NCBI GenBank assembly: GCA_021816505.1
Contig: JAKAXS010000019.1
Coordinates: forward strand, 1 to 14,897
Reading direction: 5' to 3'
Origin: Pseudomonadota bacterium
GTDB lineage: Bacteria; Pseudomonadota; Alphaproteobacteria; Rhizobiales; Hyphomicrobiaceae
Length of the DNA: 14,897 nucleotides
Part shown: piece by piece, positions 7,574 through 13,060 of the stretch
How positions within the stretch are numbered: position 1 is the stretch's first letter
How the letters are laid out: the number at the start of each line of letters is the position of its first letter
Made by a program: the position numbers and the translations under genes
The notes under the pieces: model-generated
Seen by the model: only the letters and a program-made list of their open reading frames with translations
Database searches by the model: none
Told to the model about the DNA's origin: nothing

Positions 7574-7756
7574 ATGGTCCGTCCGGTCGCCAAGTGGCCC
7601 GTCAACGCTTCAGACTTCTGGGGCGTCGTAACTCTCGCCCTCTTCGTTGGTCTGGTTTTCACGCTCGCGGTTCAGCCGTTCGCCGGCGTTGAGAGCAGCC
7701 ATGGGCTGACGATCAATTCAAGCGTGCCGGTGTCGATCGCGCCGCTACGGCTTTAG
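7574..7756 (+). CDS. Small predicted single-pass membrane protein (60 aa), unknown
   Basis: I do not recognise this protein. It has a short polar N-terminus (MVRPVAKWPVNASD), one strong hydrophobic segment at about residues 15-36 (FWGVVTLALFVGLVFTLAV), then a polar 24-residue tail. Third codon positions are mostly G or C, as in the surrounding genes, which supports coding. Against it, there is no clear Shine-Dalgarno site and a stem-loop covers the bases just upstream. It ends 29 bases before the promoter of the candidate small RNA. With the N-terminal positive charges inside, the tail would face the periplasm. Confidence 0.42.
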   Translation: MVRPVAKWPVNASDFWGVVTLALFVGLVFTLAVQPFAGVESSHGLTINSSVPVSIAPLRL

Positions 7757-7784
7757 GCCAGCTCCTCAATAAGCGCCGACGGTC

Positions 7785-7812
7785 TTGAACCGCGGTTTCG
7801 GCTACCTATATT
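7785..7812 (+). promoter_or_regulatory. Strong sigma70-type promoter of the candidate small RNA
   Basis: TTGAAC (7785-7790) and TATATT (7807-7812) are each close to consensus and separated by 16 bases. The predicted start is near 7819. The next feature downstream on this strand is a structured non-coding region that ends in a rho-independent terminator, so the promoter and terminator frame an independent transcript of about 150 nt. Confidence 0.6.
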
Positions 7813-7818
7813 CGTACT

Positions 7819-7971
7819 GTTCGGTACGCATATGAAGGTTGGTCCGGCGCCTCCCGCCGTTCGATCCCCAGGCCGTCAGGTACGTACCGACGGTGTTTCC
7901 TCCCTGACTTGAAGGCGTGAGCCTTCGGCCCGTGGCGTCCCAAGTAGGCCGACGCTACGGGCCATTTTTTT
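7819..7971 (+). ncRNA. Candidate trans-acting small RNA with two anti-Shine-Dalgarno motifs
   Basis: Between a good promoter and a strong terminator lies about 150 nt with a clear fold. Hairpin 1 is CGGCG (7845-7849) with CGCCG (7855-7859), displaying CCTCC in its loop. Hairpin 2 is CCGTC (7873-7877) with GACGG (7889-7893), extended inside by GGT/ACC. The unpaired linker that follows contains a second CCTCCC (7899-7904). Hairpin 3 is GAAGGC-GTGA-GCCTTC (7911-7926), and the terminator stem follows at once. Paired CCTCC motifs in loops or linkers are the hallmark of alphaproteobacterial sRNAs that block ribosome binding on mRNAs, such as the AbcR (alpha-r15) and alpha-r14 groups. Membership in either is inference; I cannot align it. 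A 26-codon ORF runs through it but looks accidental. Confidence 0.62.
7927..7971 (+). terminator. Rho-independent terminator of the small RNA
   Basis: The stem pairs GGCCCGT-G-GCGTC (7927-7939) with GACGC-T-ACGGGCC (7951-7963), 13 pairs including one G-U, around an 11-base loop. One A and seven T residues follow (7965-7971). The sequence directly continues the RNA's third hairpin. Confidence 0.9.
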
Positions 7972-7982
7972 GTGCCCTGCCT

Positions 7983-8024
7983 TAGATGCGCCTCGCGCCG
8001 GTGCGACGGCATCCCTAGATGCGC
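7983..8024. repeat. Short direct repeat upstream of the FKBP gene
   Basis: TAGATGCGC occurs at 7983-7991 and again at 8016-8024, 33 bases apart (start to start), each preceded by CC and one pyrimidine. The spacing is close to three helical turns, so both copies would lie on the same DNA face. It could be an activator site for the FKBP gene or a chance repeat. No convincing -35/-10 pair was found between it and the gene. Confidence 0.3.
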
Positions 8025-8086
8025 ACACCGCCGCCTTCGGCTAGAAGCCGCGGACGGTGAAGCCACGACAGTCTGGGAGAAAACGT

Positions 8087-8557
8087 ATGTGGGCCATTTT
8101 TCACCTTCGCGGCCTTGTCACCATGGCACTCGCGCTCTTCAGTCTGTTCGCAGGCGGGATCGTGATGCAGGCGGCCTATGAAGCAAACGCAGAACCAACC
8201 GGAAAGCAGATGACCACAGAGAGCGGTTTGAAAATCGAAGACACCACAGTCGGCACAGGCCCGGCCCCCAAGGCTGGCCAGATTTGCGTCATGCATTACA
8301 CGGGCTGGCTCTATGAGAACGGCGCCAAGGGCCAGAAATTCGACAGCTCTGTCGATCGCGGCCAGCCGTTCGAGTTTCCGATCGGCACCGGACGCGTGAT
8401 CAAGGGCTGGGACGAAGGCGTCGCCTCGATGAAGGTCGGCGGCAAGCGGACGCTGATCATTCCGGCCGAGCTCGGCTATGGCGCCCGGGGCGCCGGCGGC
8501 GTCATCCCGCCTAACGCCACGTTGATTTTCGACGTCGAGTTGCTCGAGGTTAAGTAA
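8087..8557 (+). CDS. Secreted FKBP-type peptidyl-prolyl cis-trans isomerase
   Basis: A 156-residue protein that should speed proline isomerisation during folding outside the cytoplasm. Residues 1-35 form a signal peptide (basic start, hydrophobic VTMALALFSLFAGGIV core, likely cleavage after ANA at 33-35). The FKBP domain fills about 45-156. Active-site residues are visible: Y71 in HYTGWLY, F85-D86 in KFDSSVDRG, V104-I105 and W108 in VIKGWDEG, and the AYG-type flap AELGYGARGAGGVIPPNATL. The ATG at 8087 is chosen over a GTG at 8057 because GGGAGA stands six bases before it and the signal peptide then has normal length. It is separated from the sRNA by its own 115-base leader region. It has no evident link to amine metabolism. 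Confidence 0.9.
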   Translation: MWAIFHLRGLVTMALALFSLFAGGIVMQAAYEANAEPTGKQMTTESGLKIEDTTVGTGPAPKAGQICVMHYTGWLYENGAKGQKFDSSVDRGQPFEFPIGTGRVIKGWDEGVASMKVGGKRTLIIPAELGYGARGAGGVIPPNATLIFDVELLEVK

Positions 8558-8561
8558 CGGG

Positions 8562-8603
8562 TTACGAATAATTCGATCAAATCTGGTCGTTATTCGTAAT
8601 TTT
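8562..8603 (+). terminator. AT-rich inverted repeat after the FKBP gene, possible terminator
   Basis: TTACGAATAA (8562-8571) and TTATTCGTAA (8590-8599) are perfect 10-bp arms around an 18-base loop, in which CGA/TCG can pair further. Four T residues follow (8600-8603), and a third partial copy, TTACGAAT, sits at 8602-8609. It begins four bases after the FKBP stop. The stem is AT-rich and weak for a terminator, so an operator role is also possible. Confidence 0.5.
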
Positions 8604-8614
8604 ACGAATGCCTG

Positions 8615-8649
8615 AGACCCTGGTTCACCTCAACGGACCAGGGTCTTTT
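8615..8649 (+). terminator. Rho-independent terminator between FKBP and PilZ genes
   Basis: AGACCCTGGT (8615-8624) pairs perfectly with ACCAGGGTCT (8637-8646), a 10-bp GC-rich stem with a 12-base loop, followed by TTTT (8646-8649). It most likely ends the FKBP transcript. It lies just upstream of the PilZ ATG at 8653 and would be inside the coding region if the earlier ATG at 8608 were used. Confidence 0.7.
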
Positions 8650-8652
8650 GCG

Positions 8653-9027
8653 ATGTCATTTGCTTCAAGTTTTCAGAAGTTTGTCGGAACCATTTCCGGC
8701 CAGAAAGCAGTGGCGTCACGCGCTGGCGACCGGCGCGAGGCCGATCGCAAAGATGTGAAAATGCACGGATACGTGACGTTTCCAAAGCGCCCGGCCTTTC
8801 CCCCTGTCGCCTGTACCATCAAGAACTACTCCAGCGGCGGAGCGTGCATCGAGCTGACCGCGAAATTCGCCGACATGTGGCTGTTCGACGACGAGTTCCG
8901 CCTCTTCATCGAGCAGAAGGACCAGGAGCGCATGTGCAGGGTGGCCTGGACCAAGGAGTCCGTATTCGGCTTGAAGTTCGAAGGGCCGAAGCTGGATCGC
9001 TCGCGCGTCTATCCGCCAAGGCGCTGA
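8653..9027 (+). CDS. PilZ-domain protein, putative cyclic-di-GMP receptor
   Basis: A 124-residue single-domain PilZ protein. Both c-di-GMP binding signatures are present: an R-x-x-x-R motif (READR inside RREADRKD, about residue 28) and N-x-S-x-x-G (NYSSGG, about residue 58). A conserved beta-barrel follows, ending in CRVAWTKESVFGLKFEG. Such proteins bind the second messenger and alter motility, polysaccharide or transcription through partners; the partner here is unknown. The start is uncertain. ATG 8608 would add 15 residues but places the terminator stem in the coding sequence. ATG 8653 has only a weak AGGG nearby, lying in that stem. No flagellar or pilus genes are nearby. Confidence 0.8.
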   Translation: MSFASSFQKFVGTISGQKAVASRAGDRREADRKDVKMHGYVTFPKRPAFPPVACTIKNYSSGGACIELTAKFADMWLFDDEFRLFIEQKDQERMCRVAWTKESVFGLKFEGPKLDRSRVYPPRR

Positions 9028-9108
9028 CACGTCTGAGATATCCCGGGCTTGTGCGGCACGCCGCGAATGCGCACATTCGCTGCTGCGATCACACCGGGGG
9101 AACTCAAT

Positions 9109-9828
9109 ATGAAGATCATCGTCCTGCAGCATCTCGACGTCGAGCATCCGGGCATTTTCCGGACGTTCCTGAGGGATGACGGACATGCGTGGGACACCGT
9201 CGAAGTCGATGCGGGCGATACGATCCCCGATCTCTCACCCTACGACCTGATGATCGTCATGGGTGGCCCGCAGGATGTGTGGCAGGAGGACCAGTATCCC
9301 TGGCTCGTCGCCGAAAAGGCTGCCATCCGCCGCTTCGTCGTGGACATGAAGCGCCCTTACCTGGGCATCTGCCTCGGGCATCAGTTGCTCGCCTGCGCCG
9401 TCGGCGGCGAAGTGGGACCGGGCACATCGCCGGAAGTCGGGGTAAACGACGTAATCAAGACGGCGGCAGGCAAAGCCGACCCACTTCTCGCAGGCGTGGG
9501 CGACGTAGAGCCCGTGCTGCAATGGCACGGCGCGGAGGTGAAGTCGCTTCCGGCTGCCACAGAGGTTCTCGCGACGTCGCCGGCATGCGCCGTGCAGGCC
9601 TTCCGCTACGGAAACCACGCCTGGGGGTTGCAGTACCACGTCGAGGCGACCAGCAGCACCGTGGACGATTGGGCGGATATTCCCGAGTACGCAAAGGCGC
9701 TTGAGACCTCTCTGGGTGCCGGCGCGGTCGATGGGCTGCGGCAGGCCGTGGCACGCGAGATGCCGCGGTTCAACGCCCACGCCCGCAAGATTTACGACAA
9801 CCTGAACAAGGTCATGGCGACCGTCTAG
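9109..9828 (+). CDS. Class I glutamine amidotransferase-like protein (GMP synthase-subunit-like)
   Basis: A 239-residue free-standing GATase1 domain of the group often annotated as GMP synthase (glutamine-hydrolysing)-like. The catalytic triad is complete: C88 in YLGICLGHQLLA, and H177 and E179 in LQYHVEA. The MGGPQDVW oxyanion-side motif is at 51-58. The ATG at 9109 is preceded by GGGGGAA about eight bases upstream and is preferred over 9049. It is distinct in sequence from PuuD in the same window, where the Cys loop reads ICRGYQ. Such proteins hydrolyse glutamine or gamma-glutamyl amides; a role in removing gamma-glutamyl groups from amines is possible but unproven. The next gene, an APH-fold kinase, starts 148 bases downstream on the same strand. 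Confidence 0.82.
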   Translation: MKIIVLQHLDVEHPGIFRTFLRDDGHAWDTVEVDAGDTIPDLSPYDLMIVMGGPQDVWQEDQYPWLVAEKAAIRRFVVDMKRPYLGICLGHQLLACAVGGEVGPGTSPEVGVNDVIKTAAGKADPLLAGVGDVEPVLQWHGAEVKSLPAATEVLATSPACAVQAFRYGNHAWGLQYHVEATSSTVDDWADIPEYAKALETSLGAGAVDGLRQAVAREMPRFNAHARKIYDNLNKVMATV

Positions 9829-9976
9829 CCGCCCGCTGCCGCGGACTCTGACCGCTTTTTCAGATGCCTCGACAAGCGGCAGATGCTATCGGCGATCTTT
9901 GCCCGCTTTCCACAGGTCAACTGCGGTCGCATTCGGGTCAAGCCCGGTCCGCGGCCGCTCCGCTAAATTTTCCCGC

Positions 9977-10981
9977 ATGACCATGACAGATGACATCACA
10001 CACGATGTACTGCTCGAGCGCCTTCTGTCGCTCGCCCAGCTCGCAGTTGGCCGGTATGACTTGCCGGGTGCCGTACGTGTAAGGCTGATCAACCTCTCCG
10101 AAAACGCCACCTATGTCGTCGAGGATGTGGAGAGCGACCGGCGTTGGGCCCTGCGGGTACACCGCGAGGGCTATCACACGCCGACGGCCATCCAGAGCGA
10201 GCTGGCTTGGTTGATCGCGCTGGCCGACGACGGTGCCGCAAGGACGCCCGCGCCGATACCCGGCCTCAACGGTCACCTCATTCAGTCTGTCCAAGCTCCG
10301 GGGCTGAGCGCACGCAATGTCGTGCTGTTCGCCTGGGAAAGCGGCAGCGAACCGGATGCGTCGAACGTTGCGGGTTACGAACTGCTGGGCGAAACGGCCG
10401 CGCGGATGCACGCCCACGTCAATCGCTGGTCGCGTCCGGAATGGTTCGAGCGGCTGACCTGGGATTTTGAAACGACCCTCGGCGGTGCGCCTCACTGGGG
10501 GCGTTGGCGCGACGGCATGGGGATGACGCCCGACGTCGTAGGCCTGATCGCAAGAACGGTGGACCTCATCGAGAAGCGGTTGGCACGCTTCGGCAAGGCC
10601 CCCGGCCGGTTCGGTCTGATCCACTGCGATATGCGGCTGGCAAACCTTCTGGTGGACGGCCCGCACGTCAAGGTCATCGATTTCGACGACTGCGGCTTCT
10701 CGTGGTTTCTCTACGATTGCGCCACAACGGTCTCCTTCTTCGAACACGCGCCGGAAGTACCCAAACTGCTTGAGGCGTGGGTGCGCGGGTATCGCCGCGT
10801 CGGATCATTGAGTGCGGAGGACGAGGCGGAAATCGGCACATTCGTCATGCTGCGCCGGCTTTTGCTGGTCGCCTGGATCGGGTCGCACCGCGAGACGGAC
10901 CTGGCTCAGTCCATGGGCGAGGAGTACACGCGGCTGACGGGACCGCTTTGCGAGGCGTACCTGGAAAAGTTCGCACTCTAG
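9977..10981 (+). CDS. APH-fold phosphotransferase (aminoglycoside/choline/homoserine kinase family)
   Basis: A 334-residue small-molecule kinase of the protein-kinase-like APH superfamily. The N-lobe holds NLSENATYVVE (nucleotide loop) and WALRVHREGYHTP, with the likely ATP-contacting R/K region near residue 60. The catalytic loop HCDMRLANLLV gives H216, D218 and N223, and the metal motif IDFDDCG gives D235 and D237. The WFLYDCAT segment after it is typical of the homoserine-kinase/YihE-like group. The start is ATG 9977; the extra 26 Arg/Ser-rich residues of an upstream alternative (9899) look non-coding, and no good ribosome site is seen for either. The substrate is unknown: homoserine, hydroxylysine, choline or another amino alcohol are family precedents. 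It does not look like a drug-resistance cassette; composition matches its neighbours. Confidence 0.82.
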   Translation: MTMTDDITHDVLLERLLSLAQLAVGRYDLPGAVRVRLINLSENATYVVEDVESDRRWALRVHREGYHTPTAIQSELAWLIALADDGAARTPAPIPGLNGHLIQSVQAPGLSARNVVLFAWESGSEPDASNVAGYELLGETAARMHAHVNRWSRPEWFERLTWDFETTLGGAPHWGRWRDGMGMTPDVVGLIARTVDLIEKRLARFGKAPGRFGLIHCDMRLANLLVDGPHVKVIDFDDCGFSWFLYDCATTVSFFEHAPEVPKLLEAWVRGYRRVGSLSAEDEAEIGTFVMLRRLLLVAWIGSHRETDLAQSMGEEYTRLTGPLCEAYLEKFAL

Positions 10982-11012
10982 GCGCGCACATTAACCGCAG
11001 GGCGTGCGGCGC

Positions 11013-11040
11013 TTGACCGGGTTGACACTTCTGTTAGCTT
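11013..11040 (+). promoter_or_regulatory. Possible promoter of the AraC-type regulator
   Basis: TTGACC (11013-11018) precedes TAGCTT (11035-11040) by 16 bases. A second TTGACA lies at 11022-11027 but has no good -10 partner. Transcription would begin near 11047, downstream of the GTG at 11004, which supports ATG 11076 as the true start of the gene. Confidence 0.35.
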
Positions 11041-11075
11041 CCGGCTCGCAACTCGAACCGGTTACGGTCCCCCTC

Positions 11076-12140
11076 ATGGGAAGCCCCGCGCAATTTCCGG
11101 CGGCCATCACCGCCGCTATTCGGCCGTTCGATCCTTCCGTGCTCGCAGCGGCCGCGACTGGCGTCGTCGAAAGCATCGAACGCAACAAGGGCGACGTCGA
11201 CCGCATCTTCGGTCACGTAGGGCTCGCTCCCGAGATGGCCGGCTCGCCAACATTGCAGCTCAGCCTCGCCTCCTATTGCAGGTTGTTCGAGCACTGTTCG
11301 CGCTTCACCCACAACGATAACTTCGGGCTGTGGTTCGGCAATCAGTTCAACCCTCGGGATCTCGGCCTGTGGGGCTACGCGACGATCTCCTCACCGACGC
11401 TCGGCTCGGCCTTGTCGACGATGGTGGATTTGTTTCCCCTGCATCAGCAGTCGTCGTCCATGAAGCTCGGCCGCAGCGCCGAGGGTCTGACCAAGCTCGA
11501 ATACCGCATCGAGGCGCCGGAAATCGTCGAGCGGCGGCAAGACGCCGAACTCTCGCTCGGCATGTTTCTCAACGTCATGCGTGAGTGCCTGGGGTCCTGC
11601 TGGGCACCGGAGGAGGTGCATTTCGAGCACCCCCGGCCCGAAGGCTGGCGCGATCACGAGCGCGCGTTCGGCGCAGCGGTGTTCTTCTCGCAGCCGACGA
11701 ACGCGCTGCTTTTGAGGAACGAGGCCTTGGCGATGCCGATGCCGGCCCGCGATACGCGCCTGATGGCGGCGATGCGGCAGTGCCTGGAACGGCTTTCCGA
11801 GCGGACCGATCTGCGCGTCAGCGTATCGGATCGCGTGCGTGTGGTGGTGCGGGCGCGCTTGCCGGAAGGCTTTCCGGCGTTGGAAGAGGTGGCAGCGGAG
11901 CTGAAGCTGCCGGTCAACGTGATCCAGCGCGAACTCAATCGCGAGTCGCTCAGCTATCGCACGCTGGTGGAAATGACGCGGCGCGAGCTGGCACTGTCGT
12001 ATGTGCGCCAGCGCCAGTTGCCGTTCTCGGAGATCGCGTTCCTGCTGGGCTACTCCGAACTCTCTGCATTCAGCCGCGCCGTGCACCGGTGGACCGGCCT
12101 CTCCCCCCGCGCGCTGCGCAAAGAACTGGCCGCCAACTAA
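11076..12140 (+). CDS. AraC-family transcriptional regulator with arabinose-binding-like N-terminal domain
   Basis: A 354-residue regulator. Residues about 20-215 form the ligand-sensing domain of the OruR/ArgR-like AraC group (SLASYCRLFEHCSRFTHNDNFGLWFGNQFNPRDLGLWGY is characteristic). The C-terminal two helix-turn-helix motifs occupy about 255-350 (FPALEEVAAELKLPVNVIQRELNRE and FSEIAFLLGYSELSAFSRAVHRWTGLSPRALR). The proposed ATG at 11076 replaces an upstream GTG (11004) that would precede the probable promoter. Members of this group sense amino acids, ornithine or other small ligands and usually activate a neighbouring catabolic gene. The likely targets here are the convergent SDR/permease pair or the kinase upstream, but no operator is evident. 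It converges with the SDR gene, 61 bases apart. Confidence 0.88.
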   Translation: MGSPAQFPAAITAAIRPFDPSVLAAAATGVVESIERNKGDVDRIFGHVGLAPEMAGSPTLQLSLASYCRLFEHCSRFTHNDNFGLWFGNQFNPRDLGLWGYATISSPTLGSALSTMVDLFPLHQQSSSMKLGRSAEGLTKLEYRIEAPEIVERRQDAELSLGMFLNVMRECLGSCWAPEEVHFEHPRPEGWRDHERAFGAAVFFSQPTNALLLRNEALAMPMPARDTRLMAAMRQCLERLSERTDLRVSVSDRVRVVVRARLPEGFPALEEVAAELKLPVNVIQRELNRESLSYRTLVEMTRRELALSYVRQRQLPFSEIAFLLGYSELSAFSRAVHRWTGLSPRALRKELAAN

Positions 12141-12149
12141 CGGGCGGCA
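12130..12149. repeat. Inverted repeat spanning the AraC-gene stop
   Basis: GCCGCC (12130-12135) can pair with GGCGGC (12144-12149) across the TAA stop of the AraC-type gene. There is no T-run after it. It may be a weak transcript-end structure. Confidence 0.3.
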
Positions 12150-12165
12150 CAGGCCAGGGATCAGG

Positions 12166-12187
12166 GATCAGGCTGAAGCCTGACCCT
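12166..12187. terminator. Hairpin between convergent genes, possible bidirectional terminator
   Basis: CAGGC-TGAA-GCCTG (12170-12183) forms a tight tetraloop hairpin that can be extended by GG/CC pairs. It lies between the convergent AraC-type and SDR genes, just after a tandem AGGGATC duplication (12158-12171). No T-run follows on either strand, so termination efficiency is doubtful. Confidence 0.35.
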
Positions 12188-12201
12188 CTCGCCGTGCGAC
12201 T

Positions 12202-12978
12202 TCAGTCTTTCAGTGCATCGAGGCTTTCCGGCAGGATCTGACCGCCGTCGACGATGATGGTCTGGCCGGTGATGTAGGCCGCTTCCTTCGATGCGAGGAA
12301 CAGCGCGGCGTAGCCGATATCCTCGACAGTGCCGAGCTTGCGCAGCGGGACGGATGCCGCCATCGAGTTGCAATACTCCTCGCCCAGCGCAATCAACCCC
12401 TCGGTCAGCACGTTGCCCGGCAACACGGCGTTGACCGTGATCCCGTACTTGGCAAGCTCGATGCAGGCCGTGCGCATGAACCCGAGCTGACCCGCCTTGC
12501 TGGCCGCGTAATGGGTCCAGCCCGGGAAGCCGGTCACCGGGCCCGTGATCGACGACGTGATAACGATGCGGCCCTGATCAGACTTCTTCAGGTACGGCAG
12601 GCAGCCCTTGATGGACAGGAACGTACCTTTGAGGTTCGTCGCCATGACTTGATCCCACTCGTCGGCCGTAAGGTCTTCGATCTTGGCCTGTGGGAAAATA
12701 CCGGCGTTGGAGCACAAGATATCGATGCCGCCGAATGCGCTCGCGACGGAACTCGCGAGGTTGTCGACGTCCTCGGCATGGCTGACGTCGGCGGCGAAGC
12801 CTTTGGCGGTTCCGCCCTTAGCCGTCAGTTCGGCGGCGCAGGCCTCGGCCTCCGACAGGTTGCGGGAGACCACGGCGACCTTGGCGCCGCTACGAGCGAA
12901 GACTTGGGCGATACCCTTACCGATACCCTTGCTAGCGCCTGTTACGATGACGGACCGACCAGCGAGCGATGTCAACAT
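12202..12978 (-). CDS. Short-chain dehydrogenase/reductase (classical SDR, FabG-like)
   Basis: A 258-residue NAD(P)-dependent oxidoreductase of the classical SDR family. The cofactor glycine motif is TGASKGIG (13-20) and NAG stands at 91-93. The active site is N115, S142/S143, Y157 and K161 (HYAASKAG). The C-terminal VDGGQ is typical. The AVVSRNL segment after the second strand, with Arg in the adenosine-ribose loop, suggests NADPH preference (inference). ATG 12978 is chosen over 12996 because GGAG stands seven bases upstream of it. It is 82 bases downstream of the permease gene on the same strand and separated by a perfect hairpin. The two may form a transporter-plus-reductase unit. The substrate cannot be told; an alcohol, hydroxy acid or imino compound is possible. 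Confidence 0.88.
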   Translation of the reverse strand: MLTSLAGRSVIVTGASKGIGKGIAQVFARSGAKVAVVSRNLSEAEACAAELTAKGGTAKGFAADVSHAEDVDNLASSVASAFGGIDILCSNAGIFPQAKIEDLTADEWDQVMATNLKGTFLSIKGCLPYLKKSDQGRIVITSSITGPVTGFPGWTHYAASKAGQLGFMRTACIELAKYGITVNAVLPGNVLTEGLIALGEEYCNSMAASVPLRKLGTVEDIGYAALFLASKEAAYITGQTIIVDGGQILPESLDALKD

Positions 12979-13008
12979 TGCAGAACTCCGTTCCAAGCTA
13001 GAGACAGG

Positions 13009-13038
13009 AACGGGCGGCCCTTGTCGGAGCCGCCCGTT
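13009..13038. repeat. Perfect inverted repeat between permease and SDR genes
   Basis: AACGGGCGGC (13009-13018) pairs with GCCGCCCGTT (13029-13038), 10 bp around a 10-base loop. On the minus strand it lies just after the permease stop and before the SDR gene. No T-run follows, so it is more likely a mRNA 3' end stabiliser or partial attenuator than a full terminator. Confidence 0.6.
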
Positions 13039-13060
13039 GTGATTTCAGCGTCGCGGCGTC

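Noticed and set aside
7408..7692. A 94-residue plus-strand ORF overlapping the end of tetR and the small membrane ORF
   Set aside because: It starts inside the tetR coding sequence, passes through both inverted repeats and has an Arg/Ser-rich, motif-free translation.
7832..7912. A 26-codon ORF inside the candidate small RNA
   Set aside because: It has no ribosome site, its codons coincide with hairpin arms and CCTCCC motifs, and the RNA structure explains the sequence better. A dual-function RNA cannot be fully excluded.
7819..7971. 6S RNA as the identity of the structured transcript
   Set aside because: The length is about right, but the 5' and 3' ends do not pair to form the closing stem, and there is no central open bubble. 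Separate hairpins and anti-ribosome-site motifs fit a regulatory sRNA instead.
9852..9879. Possible terminator after the amidotransferase gene (CCGCTT / AAGCGG)
   Set aside because: Only a 6-bp stem, and the T residues are inside the left arm and loop rather than after the stem. The 9829-9976 gap shows no better signal.
9977..10981. Aminoglycoside resistance gene
   Set aside because: The protein has the APH fold but lies in a chromosomal metabolic context with matching composition and no mobile elements, and its sequence pattern is closer to the homoserine/amino-alcohol kinase group.
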